Notes under the pieces: model-generated | Told to the model about the DNA's origin: nothing | Seen by the model: the letters and a program-made list of their open reading frames with translations, nothing else | The model's database searches: none | Shown here: positions 9,301 through 21,300 of the stretch, in pieces | Layout: every line of letters begins with the position of its first letter | Position numbering within the stretch: the first letter of the stretch is position 1 | Position numbers and translations under genes: made by a program | From: Odiellus spinosus | Taxonomy: Eukaryota; Arthropoda; Arachnida; Opiliones; Phalangiidae | Direction of reading: 5' to 3' | NCBI GenBank assembly: GCA_963920705.1 | Contig: OY987229.1 | Span: 17,861,728-17,925,727 of the forward strand | DNA: 64,000 nt

Positions 9301-12300
9301 GATTTGAAACTAAAATTTAATTGAAATAATGCTTTGAAATAATGCCTATTTAATTATTAATACTTTGTTTTTGAAATTAAACCTAATTTAATGTTTTAGA
9401 AATTAAATATTATTTTTGAAATCAAACCTTATTGTTTTGTTTTTGAAATGAAACCTAATTTATTGTTTTTTAAATATCACGTTTTTTCCCAGAATGACTT
9501 GGTTTTCAGACCATCGACATTAATATTTTAAAATGTGCATAATTTTAAATTTTACTAGTCTGACCATTTATGAACACTTTTCGCCATCCTTTTCCAGACC
9601 CATTTTTCAAATTAAGTCTTTTTCCCAAGTTTCTCATAACTCTTACGAATATATTTAATATGATTACTATCGGCCCATGATTGGTTTAAAGTAAATTACA
9701 ATTAAATTTAGTTTTCACGAGAATTTTAAAATTTCAACTGGTATCCCAACCAAGATACAACAAAGCTACAATTTAGGGGCAAATGATATAATGTAATTAC
9801 TATTAGCCCCTGTAGAAATATTTCAACATTCGTACATCAGTGTTTACGGAGAAGCTGAAATTCCGAGATCATAGATTTAAAATAATTATTAAAAACAATT
9901 GATGTTTTTAATCCACTAACAGCTTTAAACGATGGCGACTGCTTGGGGATGGACTCATTCAAATATTTTACTGTGTCCCCGGGTGGTTACAACCCAACCA
10001 AAAACATGGACTTTAAGGTATGCAAGTCTAGATGCGCCGAAATTAAATACCCCTACGCTGGAGTACAGGGACGATTCTGCCTCTGCTCCAATCAAAAAGC
10101 TGGTAAGTTTATAACCAAGCAATCACAATGGAAGGCACACCCAGTGGCAGAAGATCGCGAGAAACGTCATTTTTAAATCACTTTAACCCCCGTACAGTTG
10201 AAGATTTACAACCAGTAGAAAAGGACCGTTGTCCATCCGAGAATGGCTACACACAATATTATAAAGCTCACCCTGTCCTACCTCTCAAGGGGGTGTCATT
10301 GACCACTTCCGAAAGTCAAGTGAATTGGGGTCAAAAGGTCAGCTTTGAAATTAAGGTCGATGGTAAAATAGGACAAGTGGAGTATCAAATCGACTACGGT
10401 GACGGTAGCGGGATAGTCCAAGCCAATCTCAACGTTCCAGCTGAACATATCTACTTTCAAACTGGGAACTTCAGGATTACGGTTATTGTGTGGCCTTCTG
10501 GTGGACCTCCGGTGAGTTGAATTAATATGCAATCAGATGCTAGACAGGCAGGCAGGGTCGACGCGAAGAGGTGTCAATTGGATTGGGAGAACATACATTT
10601 CGCCAACTGGGTCAGAAGGCGAGCCCTTTATGTTATCAGTTTGCCAACTAATGAGGCCAATTGGAGGAGACTTGCCTATCCTCCCACCCATTGGCTTTGC
10701 CCCTGAAGACGGGCCACAAAAAATAAAAAAAAAAAAAAACATGAAGTAATGAATAAAAATAACTTTTATTTGATAGTTAATTGTTCAATTCTAAGTCTAT
10801 AGTTTTCTATAAAACCTAATCACCAGAACATACAAGTTACCTTTTAATGATTGAATTTATCCGTAAATAAAACCAACTTGTTTCGTTACTTCATGCTCCC
10901 TTGTAAAATATGTTCAAAATGGAAAAATCGCTAATTGCATTTTTAAATCTAAGGCTATCTATATTTTGTAGTCGTACCGATTGGTTACAAGCACCGTTTT
11001 GACGGTGGTAACGGGCATCGAGGAAGAAAGTGTCAACTTGAATTGCACCCCTGTCATCGAACCCAACGAAGAATTCCTATGCGATTTGGAATTACAGGGA
11101 GGAGAAAACATTATGGCCGACGTAGATTACGGGGACGGAAATATGGAAACCATCACGCTACCAGACGCCAGTCCTACCATCATGGGAATGCCGATACCTC
11201 AACATAAAACCATTGAAATGAAAGGAGTCAAAGCGGGGGAAAGGAACATGATACTGATACCCGAGTCGGAAGCTTTAAGAAACAGCTACGTTAAAAAAAT
11301 TAATGTTTTCGCTACCAAAGCTGGTGACCTTAAAGTCGCGGTAAGTTATTTTATGCCCAATTTCAAAGTTTTTCCAGACACATCAATTATTTTTATCCTG
11401 GACTGTACTTTTACTTTCAGATCATGAGATTGAAATGCATAGACAATGGTTGCTCTCCTGGCTTCATGAAATGCTTGAAAGGCGAACAATACTGCTCGAA
11501 CGTCGAAGACTGCATGACTGTTGGTCCCAGCAACCAATGTCCAATTACTCGCAAGAAGGATTATCAAACAGTTACGGAATTTACTATACAAGTAGATCAA
11601 GGTTTCAACTCGATCGACCCACCCAGACAATTGGAAATAATGGTCGGTGATGTCATAGCGTTCATTCCCGTATCAGCCAATATAGCTTCGAGATTGGCCA
11701 CACCTCACGAACTGTCTGACCTATTCGCACCCGCCATCTTTCTGGAAAGGGGCTACTTGCCTTTCAAAGAATTAACACCCGCTAATAGAAGATATTATGT
11801 TGGTCTGGCTGTAGAAATACCACTAATTCTGTACTTTGAGGTAATAATTAAGTGATAACACCAGATATTCATAAGCTTTCAAATCAATAAACTAAAGACA
11901 AGCCATATTTAAATTTAAGTTTTACTTTGGTGCAACTTGCACAAATGATGTCACACAATTTTCGTACAAAAGTAAAATTGCCCCCATTAGATTCGGTTCG
12001 TTCTAAGCTTTCATTTGAATACCTATAAGCCATATTTACCAATATTGATATGCTAACCGGAAGTGCGAATTCAAAAAACCGAAGTCACAAGATTTTTAAA
12101 TATAATGCTGTATCATTAGATTCTACTCGTTTTAAGCTATCGTTTGAATATTTACAAGCCACATTTACAATAATTGATATGTTACCCGGAAGTGTAAATT
12201 GGAAAACCGGCGTCACACGAATTTAATGTTATAATAACGCCTGTATTATTATACAATACTCGTTTTACATTATCATTTGAAAGGAATTGGTGTAAAAATC

Positions 12301-15300
12301 ACATGAAGTCACAATGGTTTTATATCTAACCATATTATTTTATATAGCACACTTACATCAAAGATGGGAAATATCGTTTGACCACAACGTTAAACAGCGA
12401 CAATACCAAGTCACCCATTCAGAAAAATCTAGATCTCAATGTGCAATATTATTTGAAAGCGGTTAGGCTTAAGATCGAACCTCAAAATGCCATAGTGGAT
12501 CGCGAATTGACAATCGACACTACTCTAGAAGGCGGAAGTGACATCAAAGTGGTCTGGGATTTTGGCGATGGCAAAAGAAAAACTGAACTCGTACCCGGTA
12601 TGATGTACATAAGACAATAATTATACATTTTTAAACTAATTGTTCGAGTTTGTTAAAATCAGGCGCCAATGGAAAAGGAACTACTTTGTCTAGACCTTAC
12701 ACCTACTTCGAACCTGGCGTGTACAAAGTTAAAGTTGTGGCTTCAAATTTACTCGGACGCAGACAAGCTGTTGAGATCGTTACAGTACAGTTCCCCATTA
12801 CTGACACTTGGCATATTGATTTTCCAACCGATAAACTATTGCTACCAGGTAATTTTTGTTCAACATTGCATAAACTTGAATTACATTGCTACAAGTTGCA
12901 TTGTAATTGTTGCACAAATATGGCTATCACCACTATCATGTGGGTACTCATTGTAAAGCCCGTTACGTCCTACATTATAATATAAAACTAACCTCAACTG
13001 GCATCAAAGGGATGCTGTACTTAATACAGAAAGCCTTAGCTTTCTTACGAAAATTATCATATATATAATAAAAATACCTATACATATTTTGAAGAACGCC
13101 TCAACTTAGAGACATAAAATTTGGAATAGGGCGTTTAAATAGCATGATAAAAAAATATATTTTCCAAAAAATGGTGACAGCCTCACTTTAAAACGCTTAT
13201 TGGAGCACAAATGCATGACGCTCTTCAATTGCTGTACAGAGATAGCTAATCCGATACTTGAGGATAACCATTTTAAAGTCTGTGACGTTATAAATTCAAA
13301 TATAAATCATACCCCTTCCACAACTGCTATTAAAACATAGTTTAGTGCACAGACGCAACTTGCAATGTAATTTCGAAAGAAAAGGATGAAAACCCCATAG
13401 TGTGGGTACTCAATTTAAAGCACGCAAGGTGACGAATACAAATACGATATAATTATTCTGATATTTCAGGGACAATGACCATGTTACTGAAATACAACGA
13501 GAAAGAGCCACTCCCCACTAACGCTTCAGTGGACGTTAACTTCGGAGACGAACAGTTCGACCGTTGGTCCGTGCCAAACAAGGGACCGTGGTTTACCAAG
13601 AGTTTTTACCACGACTACCAAACCCCTGGATTTTACAACATTGTTGTGAAAATGACAAACGCGGTCTCGCAAAAGGAAATGGGCACGCAAGTCGAGGCTC
13701 TTCGGAGAATTACCAACTTTACAACAGCAACCGTGCACAAACCCGAAAAAGCCAAAGACTATACGCCAGGATTGGGGAAAAACAAGAATAGGTTTCCAAC
13801 CAAAAGACCAGTTACATTTCTAATGGATATTCATACTGGTAATATTGTAGATTAATAATCATGATTACCGTAATTAACTTAAATTTGACAGGTGATGTGG
13901 AATATTACATTGTTGAATTGGATAACGGTACAATACTATCTAATAGCACTTCCAATATAACTGAATTCACATTCAACGAGGTAAGTTTTATAAGAGACAA
14001 ACACGGTCTTTTCAAGCCCCATGGAAATTTTCTTTCTTCTTGATTGGTCATCATAGTCTGCTTAATTAATCCTGCCCTCCACTGGTCTTTGGAATAAAGA
14101 GACCCAATTAGAAGGCGAGATCAAATAAGCAGTCGACCTTGACCAACCAGTAGGGAAGAAACAGTTTAACGGGCTCTTTTTCAATTATTGAGCACCACAG
14201 TTAACTCCAAAAAATTACGATAACAGCCAGGAAACTACAACATCACAACGTACGCTTTCAATCACATCCAAAGCAAATCGAGTCCAGTTTCTCTAAACCT
14301 TTACATCATGGAGAAAGTAAGTGGAATGGACATAGAGGACAACCTCAACATAACGGACGATGACTCAGACAAAAGATTCGAGATACATTTCGATACCCTT
14401 GGCACTGATACCTGTATGGTGGTCGATTTTGGGGACGAAACGCCGCTCCGAGGTTACGGAGACGAAACGGCGTGTCTTCAAAGCCCTTACAACAATCGCG
14501 AGAAGAAAAACAAAAAGGATAAAGAACGGGAAAAATTACTGTACGTCAGGGAACTCAGCAACCCGTTCCATCTTCGATATCAGTACAGGAAATCCGGTGA
14601 TATGACAGTCTGGATGATTGCTTTTAATGACGTATCGGATGTCCAAGCCAGTTACAGTTTCAACGTGTCCGATTTAAATTGCAAAACGCCATCACCGTGG
14701 ATACGTAACAGGGTTTCCAATCTAGACGGAGCCCCCGAGTTCATACGAGCTGGACCCGTACTGCTGTACTCGGGTACCATAGTGGTTTGCAACTACACCA
14801 ATACCGTCATACGAAAATGGGAAGGTTTCAAAGTCGACAACATCACGGGAAAAACGACGGATAAAATTGAAATGTCCAACTTGGATTCAGCGAGAAAATC
14901 AAATCTCTACGTACCGCCATTCTTTCTCATGCCAGGAGTTTACAAGTTCAGATTGACAGTTAATTTATCAGGTTTGATTAGTTTTACTAGTTAATGAAGT
15001 ACAGATATTATAAGCCTGGAAGACTAGGCAGTAAAACCCACCAGATTTAAAAAGTTTGGAAACAGCTTATAATATTGGTAAGTAAATTTGCATCTTTGCT
15101 CTACCAGAACCCCTGTAAAACGTTTTTCAGTATTTTGGACTTTAGAGGCGGTGGATTTTACTGCTCTTGCAGAAACTTGAATAGATTAGAAATATTTAAC
15201 GATCCATTTAAAACATTAAACCGTTTTCTTTACAGCGCCCGAAATGTACCCACCAAGACCATTGATAAACTCTGTCTCGACCTACGTAAAAATACTCCCA

Positions 15301-18300
15301 TCCCCGATTGTGGTTCAAATGGCCGACGGTGCCCAATCACGTATCACGAGAGGCTGGGGACAAACACTGAGACTAAATCCCAAGGAATACTCCATTGACC
15401 CCGATAACGTAAACAACAAGGCTTTCAAAGTCAATTGGTATTGCAGAAGAGTACCGGACGAGATCCTGGACAGGGACCTCGAAGATCATTTGCATAATTT
15501 GAGTGCCCCCATCACCGATCGAAACGAAGTGGACCTTGATGACAATATGGGTGGATGTTTTGGTAAAGGACCTGGTAAATTGGCCGTAGAAGGAGGATCG
15601 GTGGTCTGGAACACCACAAGTTTCCTAAAACCCAACGAAACATACGAAGTAGTCAGCAAACTAGAGTTATCCGACAGAGCGCCATCATGGGGAGCTATAA
15701 GAGTCGTGTTGCTAGATTATTCTCCTCCTGCTATAACAGTACGGTAAGTTACGTCAAGTTTCGCAGCATTTCGGAATGATGCTAATCATTTAATGATTTA
15801 TTTTGTACTACTCTTCTGTTCCTCGATAATAATTTCTCATTAATACTTATACACATTCCAACAAGTATTTTTTAGTTGCACTTAGAAACCACCAAATTCA
15901 TTGAAAATTGCATCTCATTTTTGTTTGTGAAATTCGAGACATGATATTAATCCATATGATACTATGCCTAAAATCATTACAGATGCCAAACTGAAATTTT
16001 ATGTTACCCCCACGAACCAATCGGACAGAAAATCAACCCCGTCAGGGTTGGACTGATAGGACTATGTAGCGAAGACTGCGAAGGCGAACTAGCCTACGAA
16101 TGGACAATATACGGTGTTGTTAACGAAACGGAAGAGCTCCTACCGGAAGCTACGGAATACGTCGTTGGTAAGTACACATTTGTATTTAGTTCTGGCAAAA
16201 TTTTACATCTAATTACTTCACTCGTAAATTAAAATAGGTGCAAACGAAATGGTTATGGCACTGGCTGAAGACTTCTTCAAACAATATTACCCATTGTATG
16301 GAGATTTCATCGCTAAGTTGGCTGTCACTAACGAAGAAGGTTACAAAGGAGCATCGGATATTTTCTTACACATCAACCAACCGCCCGAAGATGGCAATTG
16401 TACCATTGAACCGGATACGGGCAAAGCCTTGTTAGATTTGTTTTCTATAGTTTGCAAATGGTGGGTCGATCCAGAAGGTGGTGCCATTGAACATTACGGA
16501 TTTTGGAGTAAGTTAATACACGAATAATAAAGTTTAAAAAGTACTGAATTTCGATTTAATTCCTTAAAAGCTATGAATATCGACACTGGAACTACCTTAT
16601 TTTTAAGCGTGGGACCCGATAGCAAAATAAAAATAGTTTTGCCTTACGGATTGTTTCAGCTCGGTGTGGATATCAAAGATAAAGAAGGAGCTCTTACTAG
16701 AACCAACATGACCATCATTCAGGTAAAAAATTTCATTTTCGCTTCAACTATAATCAACTCCCCCTTGCCATGAGCTTCAATTTCAGCACTTACAAGGCGT
16801 GGTTTACATTTGTGTACAATTCTAGTACTCACGCGCAATCTTTGTACAAAACGTTTCTACATAAGCAAACCAGGGCTTGTATGTACTCAAATTAAAGGTT
16901 ATTATGGCAGGAATATGGATAACAAGTTCTCAAAGTTTTAAAATGCCACGCTTAGTATCAATTTCTGAAAATTTAAAATAGACCGAAGCTCCGACGAAAC
17001 AAGAGTACCGAATCTTTATGAAAGACAAGAAACTGGAGAACGCGAACGCCTCGGGTGACACTGGACGAATGAATCAAGTGTCACAGGCATTGTCATCCCT
17101 AATGAGCGTGGAACTAGTTGATGACAACACTACAGTTTACGATTACGAATTTGACGAAGAGGAACCTACTAATGCGACCAACGCTTATGAAAAAATGTTG
17201 GAAGAACAGGCTCAAGTAACTTGAAAACTATCTCAAATATTTTAACTTTAATTATCTTTAACATATTTAACATTAAAGACTAGAGTAAAGATGATAAACT
17301 CTGTTGGAAACGTCATGAATACTGATACCCTAAGCGATTTAGAACAGATAGGCAGCGCCTTGACGACTATAGCTGGACAGGGTAGCGGGTTGGACAACGA
17401 CGGAAAAAACCAGATTATAAGTTTGCTCAACAAAACTGTCAATTTAGCAGCCCATATCAAAGTAGAAGCGCCACAACAACTGGTTGACTTCTGCATGTAC
17501 GCAGTTGGGACCATGGGTGGAGTTGTAGCGGTGAGTTTTAACTTAAACATATATATTAATTATATCCGAAGCTAAAAATACCCGAATTACTAAACAGAGA
17601 ATGAGTCAACAATTAGTCGATGGAGTGGTTTTACCGACAGACAGGGCTAAAGGAATGGATATTGAATACAACGTTGAAGTACCCATGTATGGTGAAGAAG
17701 AACCAGGTATAATTAAATCCCATTAAAATTTAACTCGGCACTTAAATTGTGAAAGCCCCTAATTGGAATTGTACTCGTTCTAGGCTTTAAGTACTTTTCA
17801 GTTCTATTTAGTACTTGTGCACAGCCTCATGTATTTATTTTGCACACAAGCACGAAACTTAAAAAAAATGGGGAAAGTAATTGAACTCCAACAATTAAAA
17901 TTTTTTCAGAATATCTTTTCGATGGTAGCATACCGGTTGAAGTAGCCCTAACCAAGGCTGTACTTATGAAAGAACGAGAAGCGGTAAGTTCTAGATTACC
18001 TAAAGGGATAGGTAACTGAAAACAAGCCTGAACAAAAGGGCCTTATCCCCACAATGCAAACATAAACAGCGACACAAGTTGGGCATGTGATATTTTACGA
18101 TACAAAATTATTAGGAACAGTGGAACACTATTGTACCTGTTTGCATATCCCTTAAAAAATAATTCAAATAGACCAAAGCTTAAAAATCATTGCATGATTT
18201 GAAACAGGCCGAAGGTCAAATCAAAGATATGGTCGATTTAACCATAAAATTGGTATTAACCATTCTGAGAAATATCATTGTTGGTGAAAAACCAATGGAA

Positions 18301-21300
18301 TTTATGGCACCTAGCGGACTGGGCTTAACTATATCAATGTAAGCACAATTTGGAGCAAACTCCTCTTGAATCATGTATAAGACTTAATAACGTATCGTTA
18401 CAGGTACAAAAACGGAGCTTTGAGCAACAGAACAATAAAACACGGTGACGCGACATACCATTTCCCAGAAACTTGCGATATCTTAGCCACTCAAGGTTGT
18501 TCCGGTAATGAAACCATAGGACTCATGGTAGGTTTTCTTTACAATACATTTCCCCACTTTCTCTTTTGAAAATAACAATAACAACTAAGTTCTACCTATA
18601 GGCAGTGTCTTGGCCCTCCATCCTCCAATCGTAATTAAAAATTTATTAAATATTTTTTATGAGATTGGATACCTTATTATTCTAATTTCTAAAAAATTTT
18701 AAGGTACGGCGACAGTGTCGATCTCTTGTCCAATGACACGGCGACCTTACAACTGGTCCTTCTAGACGCGGAGATGAATATGTTAGACATCAGTAACGCC
18801 ACTGATATGTTTGGTATTACGGTACCCAGAGCCTCCAAAGGAGCTAAGGTACTCCTTTAATTAACAATAAAGTCAGAAAATGGTTAACTTCATCGGGAAA
18901 TTTACAATCTTAGCCTTTGCCACCGCCCACTTACGTTTACCCACAAATTAAATGGAACGAAGAAATGATTTATCATCAGTTTATAGTCGACAAAGCAGAC
19001 TCAGTTATAAATATTGAAATCACGCCCGAATACGAAGACGCCAAGTTTATGATTTACTTCAACTATAGAGAGAAACCTGCACTTAACATGTATGAACTGT
19101 TGATACCTTTGCAAGACGTGCGAAAGGCTAATGGTAAGTTGTTATCCGTCGCCTTAACCCTTAATTAATATCTTCAGATTAAAAGGTATTCGGGTTAGCC
19201 TTGTCATTAGCTTTAATTTCAATACTTACAAGCTTTACAAAATTGTTAAGTATGGCTTGTAATTACTCGTTTGAAAGGAAATGAAGAGCGGAGTTTGAAT
19301 TTATAGTTTAGTATTGTGATAATATTAAGCATTAATTATAATAATAAATTATAATTACTAGGAACGTCAAAAACGTTTGACATATTTCTGGCAAACGAGG
19401 TTGTTAAAAATCGCACTGGATTCTTCTACTTGGGTGTTGTGGAACTAAACGACAGTTACACAGCTGACTTAAACTGGGGTGACGAAGTCAACCTAACAGA
19501 TGGAGAAGTTGTGCGGCAATTCTCGACCAATTACTCTGTGAGAATATTCACATCAGGTTGCTATTTCTTCAATCCGGAATGGAAAATTTGGTCCGGAGCT
19601 GGCTGTTACGTAAGATAATCTTAGTTTAGCCAAAGACATTTTATAGAGATTTTACTTGTGACTTAAATATTCGTCATAGGTTGAAAACGCGAATGCCGCA
19701 GTGACAGTTTGCAAATGCAATCATCTAACATCTTTCGGTGGCGGGTTTTTCGTGATGCCAAACGCGATAGACTTCTCGTACGTCTTCGCCAACGCCGGTT
19801 TCGCGGACAACATTACCATATATATGACTATAATAGTGACTATGTCCTTATACATAATAATATTAATATGGGCCCGAAGACAAGATAAAAAGGACCACGA
19901 GAAATTAGGCGCGGCTCCGCTGGCAGACAATGATCCAGCGGACAAGTACTTGTACGAAGTAATGGTTTACACAGGTGCCAAAGAAGGCGCGGGTACGGAT
20001 TCCAAAGTGCAGTTTATACTATCGGGCGAAGACGATGAAACTGACGTGAGGACATTAGAAGACGGGAAGAGAAAAATTTTCCGACGAGGTGAAATGGATT
20101 CTTTCGTCATGGCAGTACCGAGGTAAGTCTTCGAGTATAATCACTCGTAATTACCAAGTAATATGATACATTTTAATTACAGAGCATTGGGACGAATGAC
20201 CTACATTCGTATCTGGCATGATAACTCGGGAAAAGGGAAATTCAAATCGTGGTTTTTAAGCTTCATCGTGGTTCGCGACATTCAAACAAATCAGAAATTT
20301 GAGTTTATTTGCAATAAATGGTTGGCAGTCGAGAAAGATGACGGTCAGGTATGTTACAAACGGATTTTATTTTCGTCTTTAGCTTTAATTAGAGTTCTGA
20401 CGAAGCATAGTTTAGTATAAGTACGGGAACAAGTACTTGATATACGTTACACCAAACCATGGCTTTGGAAGTAAAAAAGAAGAGGAAACAATATCTAACC
20501 ACTACTTCAATCTGTAGATTGACAGATTACTACCAGTCGCTGGTAAAGGCGAAGCTACAGAATTTAGCCACCTATTCAACCTCACCACCCAAAAGAACTT
20601 GGCCGACGGTCATTTATGGTTTTCCATCTTTATGCGTCCTCCCAAAAGTCGATTCACAAGATGCCAAAGGGTATCTTGTTGCTGGTCCTTATTGTACCTA
20701 TCCATGCTCGTAAACGCTATGTGGTACGGCGTAGTACCACCAAAACCTGGAGACTCTGCCATCAGTCTCGGGCCCTTATCACTCAGTCCGGAACAAGTAA
20801 TAAACAATATATTTTTTTAAATAATTAAAATATGAACTCAGAATAATTAAATACAGATTGGCGTTGGAGTAATGGCAAACTTTATCGTATTTCCACCAAG
20901 TTTCTTGATCATAACCTTATTCAGAAAATCGCGGCTTAGAAAACTAAGACCTAACCGCGTAACGGAGGCAATTCGGAAACAAAGTAACAATGAGTCTGAA
21001 TCGTATTCTTTCAAAAATAGTCTTAACACGCTTTATTTCACAGAGATAAGAAATGGAGGATACGACGACATCAGATCGGCTTCAAGATCTACTACCAGGT
21101 CTACAGCGACCTTAAGAGAGCTGGGTGACGATCAAATGGATGGAAGACAGACCAGGACAATCATGCACGATCCTATGATGGCCAAGAAAAAAGGCGGCAA
21201 GAAAAAGAAGAAACCCTTTATGTTCCCGTGGTGGTGTCGATTGGTGGCTTGGTTTCTGTGCGTCGCCTCGATGCTTATATCAGTCTTCTTTCTGTGGGCT

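Larger units (their letters stand above)
6396..10511 (+). other. Polycystin-like exons 1-4: signal peptide, WSC, first PKD repeat
   Basis: Exons: 6396-6422, 9126-9156, 9923-10102, 10216-10511. Exon 1 encodes MKLGIAFLW and exon 2 continues AIFNLITTNE, so the hydrophobic signal peptide is split by a 2.7-kb intron. Exon 3 is a WSC module: the C..DC pair, then VCKSRC, YAGVQ and CLC match the cysteine pattern of the family. Exon 4 begins with one more cysteine and then has a PKD-like fold with QIDYGDG and HIYFQTGNFRITV. The start is chosen by the TATA box, the short leader and the signal peptide. Confidence 0.85.
10972..14971 (+). other. Polycystin-like exons 5-11: PKD repeats and LDL-A-like module
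   Basis: Exons: 10972-11340, 11421-11840, 12348-12597, 12663-12848, 13470-13838, 13892-13980, 14227-14971. PKD-type motifs are DVDYGDG (exon 5), VVWDFGDG (exon 7), DVNFGDE (exon 9) and VVDFGDE (exon 11). They pair with strands such as YFEPGVYKVKV and YQTPGFYNIVV. Exon 6 starts with six cysteines spaced like an LDL-receptor class A domain (CIDNGC, MKC, QYC, EDC, NQC). Several NxS/T sites fit an extracellular segment. A short basic insert (KKNKKDKEREK) interrupts the exon 11 fold and is unusual for an ectodomain. Confidence 0.85.

Noticed and set aside
10128-10520. Open frame starting MEGTPSGRR upstream of the exon 4 PKD domain
   Set aside because: Its first part is intron sequence; the acceptor at 10214-10215 gives the phase that joins the WSC exon. 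No separate gene starts here.
10533-10749. Open frames on both strands in polycystin-like intron 4
   Set aside because: They coincide with an A-tailed insert; the translations lack any known domain.
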